Source: an uncultured Aquimarina sp. (GTDB lineage Bacteria > Bacteroidota > Bacteroidia > Flavobacteriales > Flavobacteriaceae). Taken from it: 64,000 bases of DNA. The translations under genes were made by a program, and so were the position numbers. This document shows positions 26,713-36,453 of this stretch, in pieces. Under the pieces are notes generated by a model that worked only from the letters and a program-made list of their open reading frames with translations, did no database searches and was not told where the DNA came from. The DNA is taken from assembly GCA_947498455.1 (NCBI GenBank), contig CANMKK010000006.1, positions 62,001 through 126,000 on the forward strand, written 5' to 3'. Numbering within the stretch: position 1 is the stretch's first letter; every line of letters starts with the position of its first letter.

Positions 26713-27879
26713 ATGAAAAAGATACTTTCTATATTATCAATATTTTTTCTTTTAGCTTCTTGTGGGAAACAAGATGGTAAATCCATTGATAAAGTTATTG
26801 AAAATAAAGACCTTAAGGCTATTCGGGCCAAGAGAAGTGAAATTGTAGCAGAACAGCAAGCCGTTTCAGACAAACTAAAGAGATTAGATCAAGCTATTGC
26901 TCAACTGGATAGTATTAAAAAACTACCTTTAGTTACAACTATTAAGGTAAAAGATACTCTATTTAATCATTACCTAGAAATACAAGGAAGCGTAGAAACT
27001 AAAAAGAACATTGTACTGTACCCAGAGACTTCTGGAACTTTAGTCAAGGTTTATGTCAAAGAAGGCCAAAAGGTATCTAAAGGTCAAGTACTTGCGAGAA
27101 TTGATGATGGAGGTCTTAGTCAGCAAGTTGCCCAAATGGAAGTGCAAGCTGCACTAGCAAAAACTACTTTTGATCGTCAGCAAAGATTATGGGATCAAAA
27201 AATAGGTTCCGAAATTCAGTATCTACAAGCTAAGGCGAATTATGAATCTCAGCAAAATGTAGTGAGCCAAATGAAACGACAATTAGCTAAAGCAACTGTA
27301 AATGCTCCTTTTTCTGGAATAGTAGATGATGTGATTGCTGAGCAAGGAAGTGTAGTTGCTCCTGGGCAAACAAGATTAATCCGTATCGTAAATCTGGATG
27401 AAATGTATATTGAAGCAGAAGTACCCGAAAGTTATATTGAAACTATTACAAAAGGCAAAGAGGCTAAAGTATACTTCCCCGTTCTTGGAAAAACCATTAA
27501 TACCAAAATAAGACAAGTCGGCAATTATATTAATCCTAATAATAGATCTTTTACAATAGAAGTAGCCATACCTAATAAAGAAGGTATTATTAAACCTAAT
27601 CTTACTGCAAAGGTAAAAATCAACGATTATACCAGCGAAAAAGCAATTCTAATTCCTCAAAGTATCATTTCAGAAAATTCTGAAGGAGATCAATACACAT
27701 ATGTTACTTCCGGAAAAAATGCTAAGAATATTGCTCAAGCCAAAAGAGTAATTGTAACCACAGGAAAAACACAAGGTGACTTTATTGAAATTTTAGAAGG
27801 AATTAAAAATGGAGATGCATTAATCAGTGAAGGGGCCAGAAGTGTTAAAGATGGTCAAAAAGTAGAAATCATAAACTAA
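26713..27879 (+). CDS. RND efflux periplasmic adaptor (membrane fusion protein), lipoprotein
   Basis: A 388-residue HlyD/AcrA-type adaptor. The N-terminus MKKILSILSIFFLLASCGKQ has a lipobox (LASC, Cys17), so it should be a lipoprotein anchored in the inner membrane. A coiled-coil segment at about 35-70 (RAKRSEIVAEQQAVSDKLK) precedes the lipoyl half VYVKEGQKVSKGQVLARIDD (about 115-130). The second lipoyl half NAPFSGIVDDVIAEQGSVVAPG lies at about 195-216, then the beta-barrel and membrane-proximal domains. It bridges the RND pump and the TolC duct. The gene is 7 bp from both neighbours of the operon. Confidence 0.94.
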   Translation: MKKILSILSIFFLLASCGKQDGKSIDKVIENKDLKAIRAKRSEIVAEQQAVSDKLKRLDQAIAQLDSIKKLPLVTTIKVKDTLFNHYLEIQGSVETKKNIVLYPETSGTLVKVYVKEGQKVSKGQVLARIDDGGLSQQVAQMEVQAALAKTTFDRQQRLWDQKIGSEIQYLQAKANYESQQNVVSQMKRQLAKATVNAPFSGIVDDVIAEQGSVVAPGQTRLIRIVNLDEMYIEAEVPESYIETITKGKEAKVYFPVLGKTINTKIRQVGNYINPNNRSFTIEVAIPNKEGIIKPNLTAKVKINDYTSEKAILIPQSIISENSEGDQYTYVTSGKNAKNIAQAKRVIVTTGKTQGDFIEILEGIKNGDALISEGARSVKDGQKVEIIN

Positions 27880-27885
27880 TCTCCT

Positions 27886-30800
27886 ATGCAAGAAAATAAG
27901 AAAAAAGTAAACAAGGAATTTATACTATCTTCATGGGCTATAGACAATAAAACTACTGTCTATGTGATGATTGCTATCTTCCTGGTATTAGGTTTATCGG
28001 CATACTTTTCTATGCCTAGAGAAAATTTTCCTGAAATCAATGAGACTAAAATTTATATTAGTATTCCATACCCAGGAAATACATCAGAGGATATAGAAAG
28101 ACTGATAATTGATCCATTAGAAGACAAACTAAAAAATGTAAGTAATGTCGTAGAGATTGTCTCTACATCCCAAGAAGATTATGGGATCATTACTGTCGAA
28201 TTCGATGAAGATTTATCTGTGGCAGAAGCCAAACAAAAAGTAAAGGATGAAGTAGATTCTGAAAAATCCAATGAAGATTGGCCTACATTTAATGGAGCTA
28301 AGGTAGAACCCAATGTGTTTGACCTTAGTCTTTCTGAAGAGACTCCTATTATGAATATCAATATCACAGGAGATTATCCTGTTGAAAAGCTAAAACAATT
28401 TGGTGAATATTTAGAAGATGAAATTGAAGATCTAAAGGAAATCAAAGGGGTAGATATTAGAGGTGCTCAAGAAAAAGAAGTAGAAGTAGCGGTAGATATT
28501 TACAAAATGATGGCTGCAAAGGTAAGTTTTGATGATGTAATCAATACGATTAAAAATGGAAACGTTACCATGTCTGCCGGAAACATGATCACTAGTGGGC
28601 AGCGAAGAACAATTAGAATTCTTGGAGAAATTAACAAACCCTCAGAGCTGGATAATTTTGTAGTAAAATCACAAAATGGAGCGGTCTACTTACGTGACAT
28701 TGCAAAAGTAACTTTTAAAGAAGAAGACAAAACTACTTATGCTCGGGAGTTTGGGAATAATGTAGTCATGCTCGAAGTAAAAAAACGTTCGGGAAAAAAC
28801 ATGGTTGAAGCTGCAGATCAGATTCATCAGATTGTTTCTGATGCCAAAGAAAATGTATTTCCAACCGACCTAAATATTAGCATCGCTAATGATCAGTCTT
28901 CCAAAACCATTAATCAAGTTGATGACTTAGTAAACAATATTATTTTCGGGATTATATTGGTAGTAGGCGTATTAATGTTCTTCTTAGGATTCAGAAATGC
29001 CTTATTTGTTGGGTTTGCAATCCCAATGTCTATGTTTATGTCTTTTATGATTCTATCGTTATTAGGATATACAATGAATACCATGATTCTATTCGCGCTC
29101 ATTATGGGGTTAGGAATGTTGGTGGACAACGGAATTGTGGTGGTCGAAAATGTGTTTCGATTGATGGAAGAAGAAGGGATGTCCCGTATCGAAGCTGCAA
29201 AAAAAGGAATTGGTGAAATTGCGTTCCCAATCATTATATCAACAGCCACAACAGTAGCTGCATTTGTTCCATTAGCATTTTGGCCAGGTATCATGGGACA
29301 GTTTATGAAATTTTTCCCAATAACACTTTCTGTAGTATTAGGTTCTTCATTATTCGTAGCTATTTTTATCAATTCTATGTTAGTATCCCAATTCATGGAA
29401 ATTGGAGAGAAGGTATTAACAATAAAACAATTAATCAGGCTAAGTATTATACTAGGTGGATTTGGTGTATTCATTTTAATTTTTGGTGGAGCCGTGAGCG
29501 GGCTAGGAAGTCTTATGATCTTTACTGCACTCATGTTCTGGATATATCGATTTGTACTGAAAGGAGCTGCTAACTTTTTTCAACAACGAATTTTAGCCTG
29601 GTTAGAAAACACGTATCAGCGTTTCTTAGCTTTTGCGTTAAAAGGTTGGAGAGCGTATGCATTTGTTACAGCAACCTTCATTTTACTTTTTGTAGTCTTT
29701 GCTATGTTTGGAGCGTCAATAGGAAGTCAGCGAACAAAAGTAGAATTTTTTCCAGATAATAAGCCTAACCAGATTATTGTATATATAGAATACCCACAAG
29801 GTACTGATATCAACAAAACTAATAAGATCACCAAAGAAATTGAAAATCGTGTATACAGCGTATTAAATGATAAAGAATATATAGAGGGTGAAGATTACAA
29901 TTTTTTGATAGAATCTGCCGTATCACAAGTAGGAGAAGGCGCTTTTAATCCACAGACAGATGGAGGAAGTAGCGCAGAGATGCCACATCGTGCAAAGATT
30001 ATTGCTGCAATGAGGGAATATAAATTCAGAAATGACAAAGATTCTGAAGTATTACGCCAAAAAGTTCAGGATGCATTAAAAGGAATTTATCCTGGTGTCG
30101 CGATTTCTGTAGAAAAAGATGCCGTAGGACCACCTGCTGGATACCCTATCAATATAGAAATTGAAGGATCAGATTATGATGAATTAATCAATATCGCAGA
30201 GCAGATGCGTAACTTTATTAATGAAAAAAATATTCCTGGAATTGAGGAATTAAAAATAGATGTTAATAAAGGAAAACCAGCTATGCAAGTGGTGGTAGAT
30301 CGAGAAAAAGCCGGAGAACTAGGAGTAGCTGCAGGTCAAGTCGGAAACCAACTGCGTCGATCAATCTTTGGAGAAAAAGCAGGAGTATACAAGAAAGATG
30401 GAGATGATTATGATATCTATGTGCGTTTTGATAAAAATAATCGATACAATACCAGTGCCTTATTTAATCAGAATATTACATTTAGAGAGCAAGCAACCGG
30501 AAAATTGAAAGAAATACCTGTTGCTTCTGTTGCTAGCCAAAAAAACACCTCTTCTTTTAGTGCTATAAAACATAAAGATACGAAACGAGTTGTTACAGTA
30601 TATTCAGGATTACAACCTGGTTATACCGATGCTGGTGCCATTGTAAGTCAAATTAAAACAGAAATGGCAAGCTTCGGCGAACTACCAAAAGGCGTAGAAA
30701 TTGACTATACAGGTCAAATTGAAGAGCAAGAGAAACAAATGAAGTTTTTAATGGGAGCCTTTTTTGCAGGGTTAGGATTGATCATGCTATTATTGATATT

Positions 30801-31413
30801 CCAGTTTAGTTCTATTTCTAAACCTACCATTATTATGATTGCAATATTTCTTAGTTTCATTGGTGTTTTCGGAGGGATACTAATTACCGGAGCAGCTTTT
30901 GTGATTATGATGACTATGATGGGGATTATATCACTGGCAGGTATCGTTGTTAACAATGGGGTGGTGCTCTTGGATTATACACAACTACTTATTGATCGTA
31001 AGAAAGTAGAACTTAATATGCCCAACGATGCCTTATTATCTAATGAAGAAGTAATGAAACTTGTCGTTAGAGGAGGTAGAGCTCGTTTACGACCCGTAAT
31101 ACTTACGGCAATTACCACAGTTCTTGGATTAATCCCTTTAGCAATTGGTTTTAACATTGACTTCTTTTCTTTATTTAATACGGGTGATCCTAAAATCTAT
31201 ATGGGAGGCGACAATGTAATTTTCTGGGGTCCATTAGCCTGGGCTGTGATTTATGGACTCATAATAGCAACTTTCTTAACACTAATTATTGTTCCTTGTT
31301 TATTCTATATTGTTCATAGAATTAAAGTTAGATTTGGAAAGAAAAGTGCAACAATTCCTGTAAAAAAAATAGATGAAGAAGATCGAACATCAGATGTTCC
31401 AGCTACAGCCTAA
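27886..31413 (+). CDS. RND family efflux transporter permease (AcrB/MexB-like)
   Basis: An 1175-residue inner membrane proton-driven pump, longer than AcrB (1049) mainly by the C-terminal region and a middle insertion. It has a leading TM helix (TVYVMIAIFLVLGLSAYF), two large periplasmic loops and 12 predicted TM segments. The TM4 motif LGMLVDNGIVVVENVFRLMEE (about 408-428) carries one aspartate of the usual pair, the second being Asn. A matching GIISLAGIVVNNGVVLLDY occurs in the second half. The insertion near residues 1085-1120 (NIDFFSLFNTGDPKIYMGGDN) lies between the last helices. It is the last gene of the TetR-TolC-MFP-RND operon and is followed by a strong terminator. Confidence 0.94.
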   Translation: MQENKKKVNKEFILSSWAIDNKTTVYVMIAIFLVLGLSAYFSMPRENFPEINETKIYISIPYPGNTSEDIERLIIDPLEDKLKNVSNVVEIVSTSQEDYGIITVEFDEDLSVAEAKQKVKDEVDSEKSNEDWPTFNGAKVEPNVFDLSLSEETPIMNINITGDYPVEKLKQFGEYLEDEIEDLKEIKGVDIRGAQEKEVEVAVDIYKMMAAKVSFDDVINTIKNGNVTMSAGNMITSGQRRTIRILGEINKPSELDNFVVKSQNGAVYLRDIAKVTFKEEDKTTYAREFGNNVVMLEVKKRSGKNMVEAADQIHQIVSDAKENVFPTDLNISIANDQSSKTINQVDDLVNNIIFGIILVVGVLMFFLGFRNALFVGFAIPMSMFMSFMILSLLGYTMNTMILFALIMGLGMLVDNGIVVVENVFRLMEEEGMSRIEAAKKGIGEIAFPIIISTATTVAAFVPLAFWPGIMGQFMKFFPITLSVVLGSSLFVAIFINSMLVSQFMEIGEKVLTIKQLIRLSIILGGFGVFILIFGGAVSGLGSLMIFTALMFWIYRFVLKGAANFFQQRILAWLENTYQRFLAFALKGWRAYAFVTATFILLFVVFAMFGASIGSQRTKVEFFPDNKPNQIIVYIEYPQGTDINKTNKITKEIENRVYSVLNDKEYIEGEDYNFLIESAVSQVGEGAFNPQTDGGSSAEMPHRAKIIAAMREYKFRNDKDSEVLRQKVQDALKGIYPGVAISVEKDAVGPPAGYPINIEIEGSDYDELINIAEQMRNFINEKNIPGIEELKIDVNKGKPAMQVVVDREKAGELGVAAGQVGNQLRRSIFGEKAGVYKKDGDDYDIYVRFDKNNRYNTSALFNQNITFREQATGKLKEIPVASVASQKNTSSFSAIKHKDTKRVVTVYSGLQPGYTDAGAIVSQIKTEMASFGELPKGVEIDYTGQIEEQEKQMKFLMGAFFAGLGLIMLLLIFQFSSISKPTIIMIAIFLSFIGVFGGILITGAAFVIMMTMMGIISLAGIVVNNGVVLLDYTQLLIDRKKVELNMPNDALLSNEEVMKLVVRGGRARLRPVILTAITTVLGLIPLAIGFNIDFFSLFNTGDPKIYMGGDNVIFWGPLAWAVIYGLIIATFLTLIIVPCLFYIVHRIKVRFGKKSATIPVKKIDEEDRTSDVPATA

Positions 31414-31438
31414 ATAATTTCTTAAAATAGATTAATTC

Positions 31439-31479
31439 AAAAGACCGAAACATAATCAGTTTCGGTCTTTTGTTTTTTT
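31439..31479 (+). terminator. Terminator of the RND efflux operon
   Basis: Perfect 13-bp arms AAAAGACCGAAAC (31439-31451) and GTTTCGGTCTTTT (31459-31471) around ATAATCA, then GTTTTTTTG. It starts 25 bp after the RND stop. Confidence 0.9.
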
Positions 31480-31605
31480 GCATATGTTTCAAAGTATAAT
31501 GTAATGTAATCAAAATACTAGTATCCGAAACCTTTGTACCGAGATCGCTTCGTTTAGCATTTAAATTCAAAGCAAACCTTTAGGCGTCAAACCCTCAATG
31601 AGGGA

Positions 31606-34347
31606 TTATAAACTAAAATTCAATCCTCCCTGAATAAACGTTCCCGTAAAACCGAATTGATTCACCTCCCAAGGATACTTAAATCTGCCTCCCAGGTCCG
31701 TTCCAAAATCACCAAAGGTTTCAATCTCATCAGGATATACATTTAATATGTTATTCCCGGTAACTTTTGCCGTTACCCAATCTGCAAACTTATAAGACAC
31801 CGACAAATCCGTAACTACCTTACCTGCAAAAGTTTGATCAAACGCTGGATTCGTCGAATGTTGCCAAGTAACTTCTCCAAAATAGGTGTTATTTAATACA
31901 AATGTAAACTTAGAAATATCATAGGTTAATCCTAAAACACCTTTTATATTCGGTCTGGCAGTAGTTATTCTGGATTGTTCTTCTCTATTAAAGATATCCG
32001 TATATCCGGCATTTAGAATTTTTTCCGGAACATTAATCGTTCCATCAATATCCGTTTCATTCCAGTTAAATGCAGCATTGATACCTAAACTCCCATTCCC
32101 TAAAGACAACCCTCTATAATTTACTACTAAATCCACACCTTGGGTTTTAGTATCTACGGCATTTACAAAAAATGTAATATTACCAATGGAATTATCAATT
32201 AATACCTGTTCTACATCATTTATGGTAGTATCATCACCATCAAAACCTAAGGGGTTTGTTAACAATACCCGATCATCCACTTTAATATTATAATAATCTA
32301 ATGCTATAGAGAAATTATATGAAAATCTATAGGTAACACCTGCTGCAATATTAAACGATTCTTCGGCATCTAATTGCGGCACCCCTAAACCATTTACAGT
32401 ATCAATAATTATTGGGTCTGCATTATTAAACGTTCCTTGTTGACCAATAGTACCATCCGCCAACTGTAGCGTCTGTATATTACTTAGATAAATTTGATGT
32501 AGAGATGGAGCTCTAAAAGCAGTATTCACAGATGCCCTGATCGCTCCTTTACTATCATTTAATAAATATCTAGCAGCAACTTTCCAAGAAACATTTTCTC
32601 CAAAATCGCTATAATCTTCAAAACGTCCTGCAGCACTGATCAAAAAGGCTTCAGAAATATCCCAATCCAATCCTCCATAGACACCTATATTAGATCTAGT
32701 TTCTCTCAATGCATTTTCTGGTCGTAGACCGGGAAAAGACTGTACTCCTCCTTCAACATAGGAGGCAGACTGCCCTTCTTTGGTTATAAATCGTTCTTGC
32801 CGTACCTCAGATCCTAATGAGAGACTTACCGCTCCAAAACTTTTGGATATATCCAGGTTCCCAATTTGATTGCTAAAGCTATACCCTCCTGGACGAAAGC
32901 TCGTTGGGCTGTTTGCGCCTAAATCTGGATTCCAACTATTATTTACTTCATAATCTACCGCATTCCTACCAAATGTATAACTAATATCAAAATTCCAATC
33001 AGTAAACATTTTCCAAGTATTTCCTATTGAAAATGTATTATCCCGAATATCAGTTTCAAAAGAGGGTTGAAATCCAACATACTCAGTCCCTACTGGATGC
33101 AACAAATTATAAGGATCCGGAGGCAATGCTGGCCAATATGGTGTTCTATATAATGCAAAACTTTTTCCATCTCTTTTTTGTAAACTTCCGAAAAAATAGA
33201 ATTTAGCCGTCTCGTTGGCATATGGAAACCCTCCGTTAAGTGCTATACCTAATCGGTCATATTCTGGTTGACCTACTGTCATTCCTAAATCAGGATTAGC
33301 TTGAATCCATGGATGAGAACCGTCTAACAAACTGTTTGCCAATGCCTGTTGCGCATCAAATTCTGTTTGCGTGATATTACCATCAATAACGTCTTGAGGA
33401 TTTGGTTGAAAAACGTTTCCAAATAATAAATCATTGCCCGGTTCTCCTGCCCTATTGGTATAATCTTGATGATAAAAATCTGCAGTCAAATTAAGATACC
33501 CTCCAAAATCAGGATTAATAGTAGTGTTTAAACTTGCGCTATACGTAAAACCGTCACCTTCAGTGGTAACTCCGGTTCCCAAATTAACACTGGTCTTATC
33601 TACATCTTCTTTTAAGATGATATTAATAACACCTGCAATCGCATCAGATCCATACTGAGCGGAAGCACCGTCTCTTAATACCTCAACTCTTTCAATTGCA
33701 GCAACCGGAATACTTTTCATATCCACTCCTACTTCTCCACGCCCAGGTGTCTCATTTACATATACTAATGCACTTTGGTTTTTTCGTTTACCGTTTACCA
33801 AAACTAATGTCCTACTAGGTCCTAGGTTCCTCAATTCCGAAGGATCAAAATGAGCAGTTGCATCAGAGACAGTCTGCTGAGTAGAGTTATAAGAAGGCAC
33901 CCTAAATGCGATCATCTTATCAACTTCTGGCTGTGCACTGATTGCTAATTCTTCGGAACTAATATTATCAATAGCCACTGGAGACTCAATTATAGTTCTT
34001 GGTTTTGCTCTATTACCAACAATTACAATTTCATCAAGTGCCGCTCCTTCCTTAAGCGAAACAGTTATTGGTGCATTGGACGTAACCTCAATTTCATCGG
34101 TATTAAAACCTATAGAAGAAATAATAATCGTTACCGGAAAAGCCTTAACCTCTAATAAAAACTTACCATCTATATCGGATGTCGTTCCATTAGAAGTACC
34201 TTTTTCTACAATGTTTACAAATGGTACGGGAAGATTTGTTTGAGGGTTTATAACAGTTCCGGAAATCGTTTCCTGTGCAAATAGTATGACTGGAAAAAAG
34301 AACAAGAATAGTAAAAGCCCCTTACTAACTCGTGAGTTTTTTTTCAT
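31606..34347 (-). CDS. TonB-dependent outer membrane receptor
   Basis: A 913-residue receptor with signal peptide (MKKNSRVSKGLLLFLFFFPV, cleaved before QET). The N-terminal carboxypeptidase-like regulatory domain (ETISGTVINPQTNLPVPFVN, about 25-100) is typical of Bacteroidota TonB receptors. The plug (about 115-245) includes ERVEVLRDGASAQYGSDAIAGV, and the barrel ends FGFTGTFIQGGLNFSL-like at the C-terminus. No SusD partner is next to it, so it is not a classic SusCD pair. The substrate is unknown. It stands alone, divergent from aspS, and its own terminator is not obvious. Confidence 0.93.
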   Translation of the reverse strand: MKKNSRVSKGLLLFLFFFPVILFAQETISGTVINPQTNLPVPFVNIVEKGTSNGTTSDIDGKFLLEVKAFPVTIIISSIGFNTDEIEVTSNAPITVSLKEGAALDEIVIVGNRAKPRTIIESPVAIDNISSEELAISAQPEVDKMIAFRVPSYNSTQQTVSDATAHFDPSELRNLGPSRTLVLVNGKRKNQSALVYVNETPGRGEVGVDMKSIPVAAIERVEVLRDGASAQYGSDAIAGVINIILKEDVDKTSVNLGTGVTTEGDGFTYSASLNTTINPDFGGYLNLTADFYHQDYTNRAGEPGNDLLFGNVFQPNPQDVIDGNITQTEFDAQQALANSLLDGSHPWIQANPDLGMTVGQPEYDRLGIALNGGFPYANETAKFYFFGSLQKRDGKSFALYRTPYWPALPPDPYNLLHPVGTEYVGFQPSFETDIRDNTFSIGNTWKMFTDWNFDISYTFGRNAVDYEVNNSWNPDLGANSPTSFRPGGYSFSNQIGNLDISKSFGAVSLSLGSEVRQERFITKEGQSASYVEGGVQSFPGLRPENALRETRSNIGVYGGLDWDISEAFLISAAGRFEDYSDFGENVSWKVAARYLLNDSKGAIRASVNTAFRAPSLHQIYLSNIQTLQLADGTIGQQGTFNNADPIIIDTVNGLGVPQLDAEESFNIAAGVTYRFSYNFSIALDYYNIKVDDRVLLTNPLGFDGDDTTINDVEQVLIDNSIGNITFFVNAVDTKTQGVDLVVNYRGLSLGNGSLGINAAFNWNETDIDGTINVPEKILNAGYTDIFNREEQSRITTARPNIKGVLGLTYDISKFTFVLNNTYFGEVTWQHSTNPAFDQTFAGKVVTDLSVSYKFADWVTAKVTGNNILNVYPDEIETFGDFGTDLGGRFKYPWEVNQFGFTGTFIQGGLNFSL

Positions 34348-34565
34348 AATGATGTGTTTAAAGATTCCAATAAATCTATTAAAAGATTATTATAAAAAAA
34401 TGTTAAATACTTTAAACATACGTTTTTAACATACTGAAAACAAGGTTTTTGTGTAAAAAATTAATAATAACCCTATGGCTTATTTGTAAATTTACAATCA
34501 ACAAAAACTTTATATATCTTATTTTCATTTTCCATAAAATAGTACTTATTCATACTTAAACTTCT

Positions 34566-34573
34566 TATTTTTG
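34566..34573 (+). promoter_or_regulatory. Predicted -7 box of the aspS promoter
   Basis: TATTTTTG matches TAnnTTTG exactly and lies 19 nt before the aspS ATG. The distal TTG element is not clear (TTC near the expected place). The leader would be about 13 nt. The rest of the gap 34348-34592 shows no gene. Confidence 0.5.
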
Positions 34574-34592
34574 CAGCCTTAATAGAATAGCT

Positions 34593-36341
34593 ATGTATAG
34601 AAGTCATTCGTGTGGTGAATTAACTGCCTCTGATATTAATAAAGAAGTTACACTGTCCGGTTGGGTACAGAAAACAAGGGATAAAGGTTTTATGATTTGG
34701 GTAGACCTACGTGATCGTTATGGTATGACCCAGTTAATATTTGATGAGCAACGTACTCCAAAAGCTGTAGTAGAAAAAGCTAAAACTCTTGGACGTGAGT
34801 TTGTAATACAAGTTATAGGTACCGTTATCGAGCGTGAGTCCAAAAACCCAAATATGCCTACAGGTGATATTGAGGTATTGGTTTCGGAATTAAAAATACT
34901 TAATGAAGCCTTAGTTCCTCCTTTTACTATAGAGGATGAAACTGATGGTGGAGAGGATATAAGAATGAAGTATCGATACCTGGATATTAGACGTAATCCA
35001 GTAAAAAACAGTTTGATATTTCGTCATGAAGTTACCATGAAAGTTCGCAATTATCTTTCTGGAGAAGGCTTTATTGAGGTAGAAACTCCATATCTTATAA
35101 AATCTACACCCGAAGGAGCAAGAGATTTTGTTGTTCCTTCACGAATGAATGAAGGTCAGTTTTATGCATTGCCTCAATCCCCACAAACCTTCAAGCAATT
35201 ATTGATGGTTGGAGGAATGGATAAGTATTTTCAGATTGTAAAGTGTTTTCGAGACGAAGACCTTAGAGCCGATAGACAACCTGAGTTTACACAAATCGAC
35301 TGCGAAATGGCTTTCGTAGAACAGGAAGATATTCTAAACATATTCGAAGGTTTAACACGTCATCTGATAAAAAACATAAAAGGACAAGATATCCAGAACT
35401 TTCCTAGAATGACGTATGATGATGCCATGAGAACATATGGTAATGATAAGCCGGATATTCGTTTTGGGATGAAATTTGGAGAGCTTAATCAAGTATCACA
35501 ACATAAAGAATTTAAAGTTTTTAACGATGCTGAATTAGTGGTAGGAATTGCAGTTCCCGGAGGAGCTTCCTATACACGAAAAGAAATTGATAAACTTATA
35601 GATTGGGTAAAACGTCCACAAGTTGGCGCATTAGGAATGGTATATGTAAAATGTAATGAAGACGGAAGTTTTAAGTCTTCTGTCGACAAGTTTTACGATC
35701 AGGAAGATTTATCCAAATGGGCAGAAACTACTGGAGCAAAAGCAGGTGACTTAATCTGTGTATTATCAGGTTCTGCAAATAAAACAAGAGGACAACTAAG
35801 TGCGCTGCGTATGGAGTTAGCCGAACGTTTGGGGCTGAGAAACCCAGAAGAGTTTGCTCCATTATGGGTTGTAGACTTCCCATTACTAGAATGGGATGAA
35901 GATACAGAAAGATACCATGCAATGCACCACCCTTTTACTTCTCCTAAACCCGAAGATATTCCTTTACTAGATTCTAAACCGGGTGAGGTAAGAGCTAATG
36001 CGTATGACTTAGTCCTTAATGGAAATGAAATCGGAGGTGGATCTATTCGTATCCATGATAAAGAAACTCAGTCATTAATGTTCCATCATCTAGGTTTCAC
36101 ACCCGAAGAAGCCAGAGCTCAATTTGGGTTCTTGCTCGATGCTTTTCAATATGGTGCACCACCACATGGTGGTATTGCATTCGGCCTTGATCGATTGGTA
36201 GCTATTTTAGGTGGTCAGGAAACCATTCGGGATTTTATTGCTTTCCCTAAAAATAATAGCGGGCGAGATGTAATGATTGATGCTCCTGCAAGTATTGACA
36301 CAGAACAACTAAAAGAATTGAGCCTCAAGCTTGATTTATAA
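34593..36341 (+). CDS. aspS: Aspartate-tRNA ligase
   Basis: A 582-residue class IIb aminoacyl-tRNA synthetase that charges tRNA-Asp. The OB-fold anticodon-binding domain is at the N-terminus ([23 protein letters not shown], about 22-44). The catalytic core has [18 protein letters not shown] (motif 2, about 212-229), a GAD insertion domain (about 280-410), and motif 3 [15 protein letters not shown] (about 524-538). The length is normal for bacterial AspRS. Whether it also charges tRNA-Asn is not visible. It is transcribed alone with a hairpin terminator 6 bp after the stop. Confidence 0.97.
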   Translation: MYRSHSCGELTASDINKEVTLSGWVQKTRDKGFMIWVDLRDRYGMTQLIFDEQRTPKAVVEKAKTLGREFVIQVIGTVIERESKNPNMPTGDIEVLVSELKILNEALVPPFTIEDETDGGEDIRMKYRYLDIRRNPVKNSLIFRHEVTMKVRNYLSGEGFIEVETPYLIKSTPEGARDFVVPSRMNEGQFYALPQSPQTFKQLLMVGGMDKYFQIVKCFRDEDLRADRQPEFTQIDCEMAFVEQEDILNIFEGLTRHLIKNIKGQDIQNFPRMTYDDAMRTYGNDKPDIRFGMKFGELNQVSQHKEFKVFNDAELVVGIAVPGGASYTRKEIDKLIDWVKRPQVGALGMVYVKCNEDGSFKSSVDKFYDQEDLSKWAETTGAKAGDLICVLSGSANKTRGQLSALRMELAERLGLRNPEEFAPLWVVDFPLLEWDEDTERYHAMHHPFTSPKPEDIPLLDSKPGEVRANAYDLVLNGNEIGGGSIRIHDKETQSLMFHHLGFTPEEARAQFGFLLDAFQYGAPPHGGIAFGLDRLVAILGGQETIRDFIAFPKNNSGRDVMIDAPASIDTEQLKELSLKLDL

Positions 36342-36346
36342 TATCT

Positions 36347-36371
36347 AAATCCCGCTTCTGGCGGGATTTTT
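36347..36371 (+). terminator. Terminator of aspS
   Basis: Arms AAATCCCGC (36347-36355) and GCGGGATTT (36361-36369) around TTCTG, then TTTTAG. It starts 6 bp after the aspS stop. Confidence 0.8.
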
Positions 36372-36453
36372 AGTATCTTTAAGTACTCATCGCTCTTTTA
36401 AATCGTTTTAAAAGCGGAATGTACGCGTATACATTTCTCCTTGATTATTTAAT

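Noticed and set aside
28914..29534. 206-codon minus-strand frame inside the RND pump gene
   Set aside because: It is an antisense shadow rich in Asn, Ile and Pro without any family motif, while the plus strand encodes clear RND helices.
31592..31604. Small hairpin CCCTC-AAT-GAGGG as terminator of the TonB receptor gene
   Set aside because: The stem is only 5 bp and overlaps the stop region without a T-tract, so it is too weak to call.
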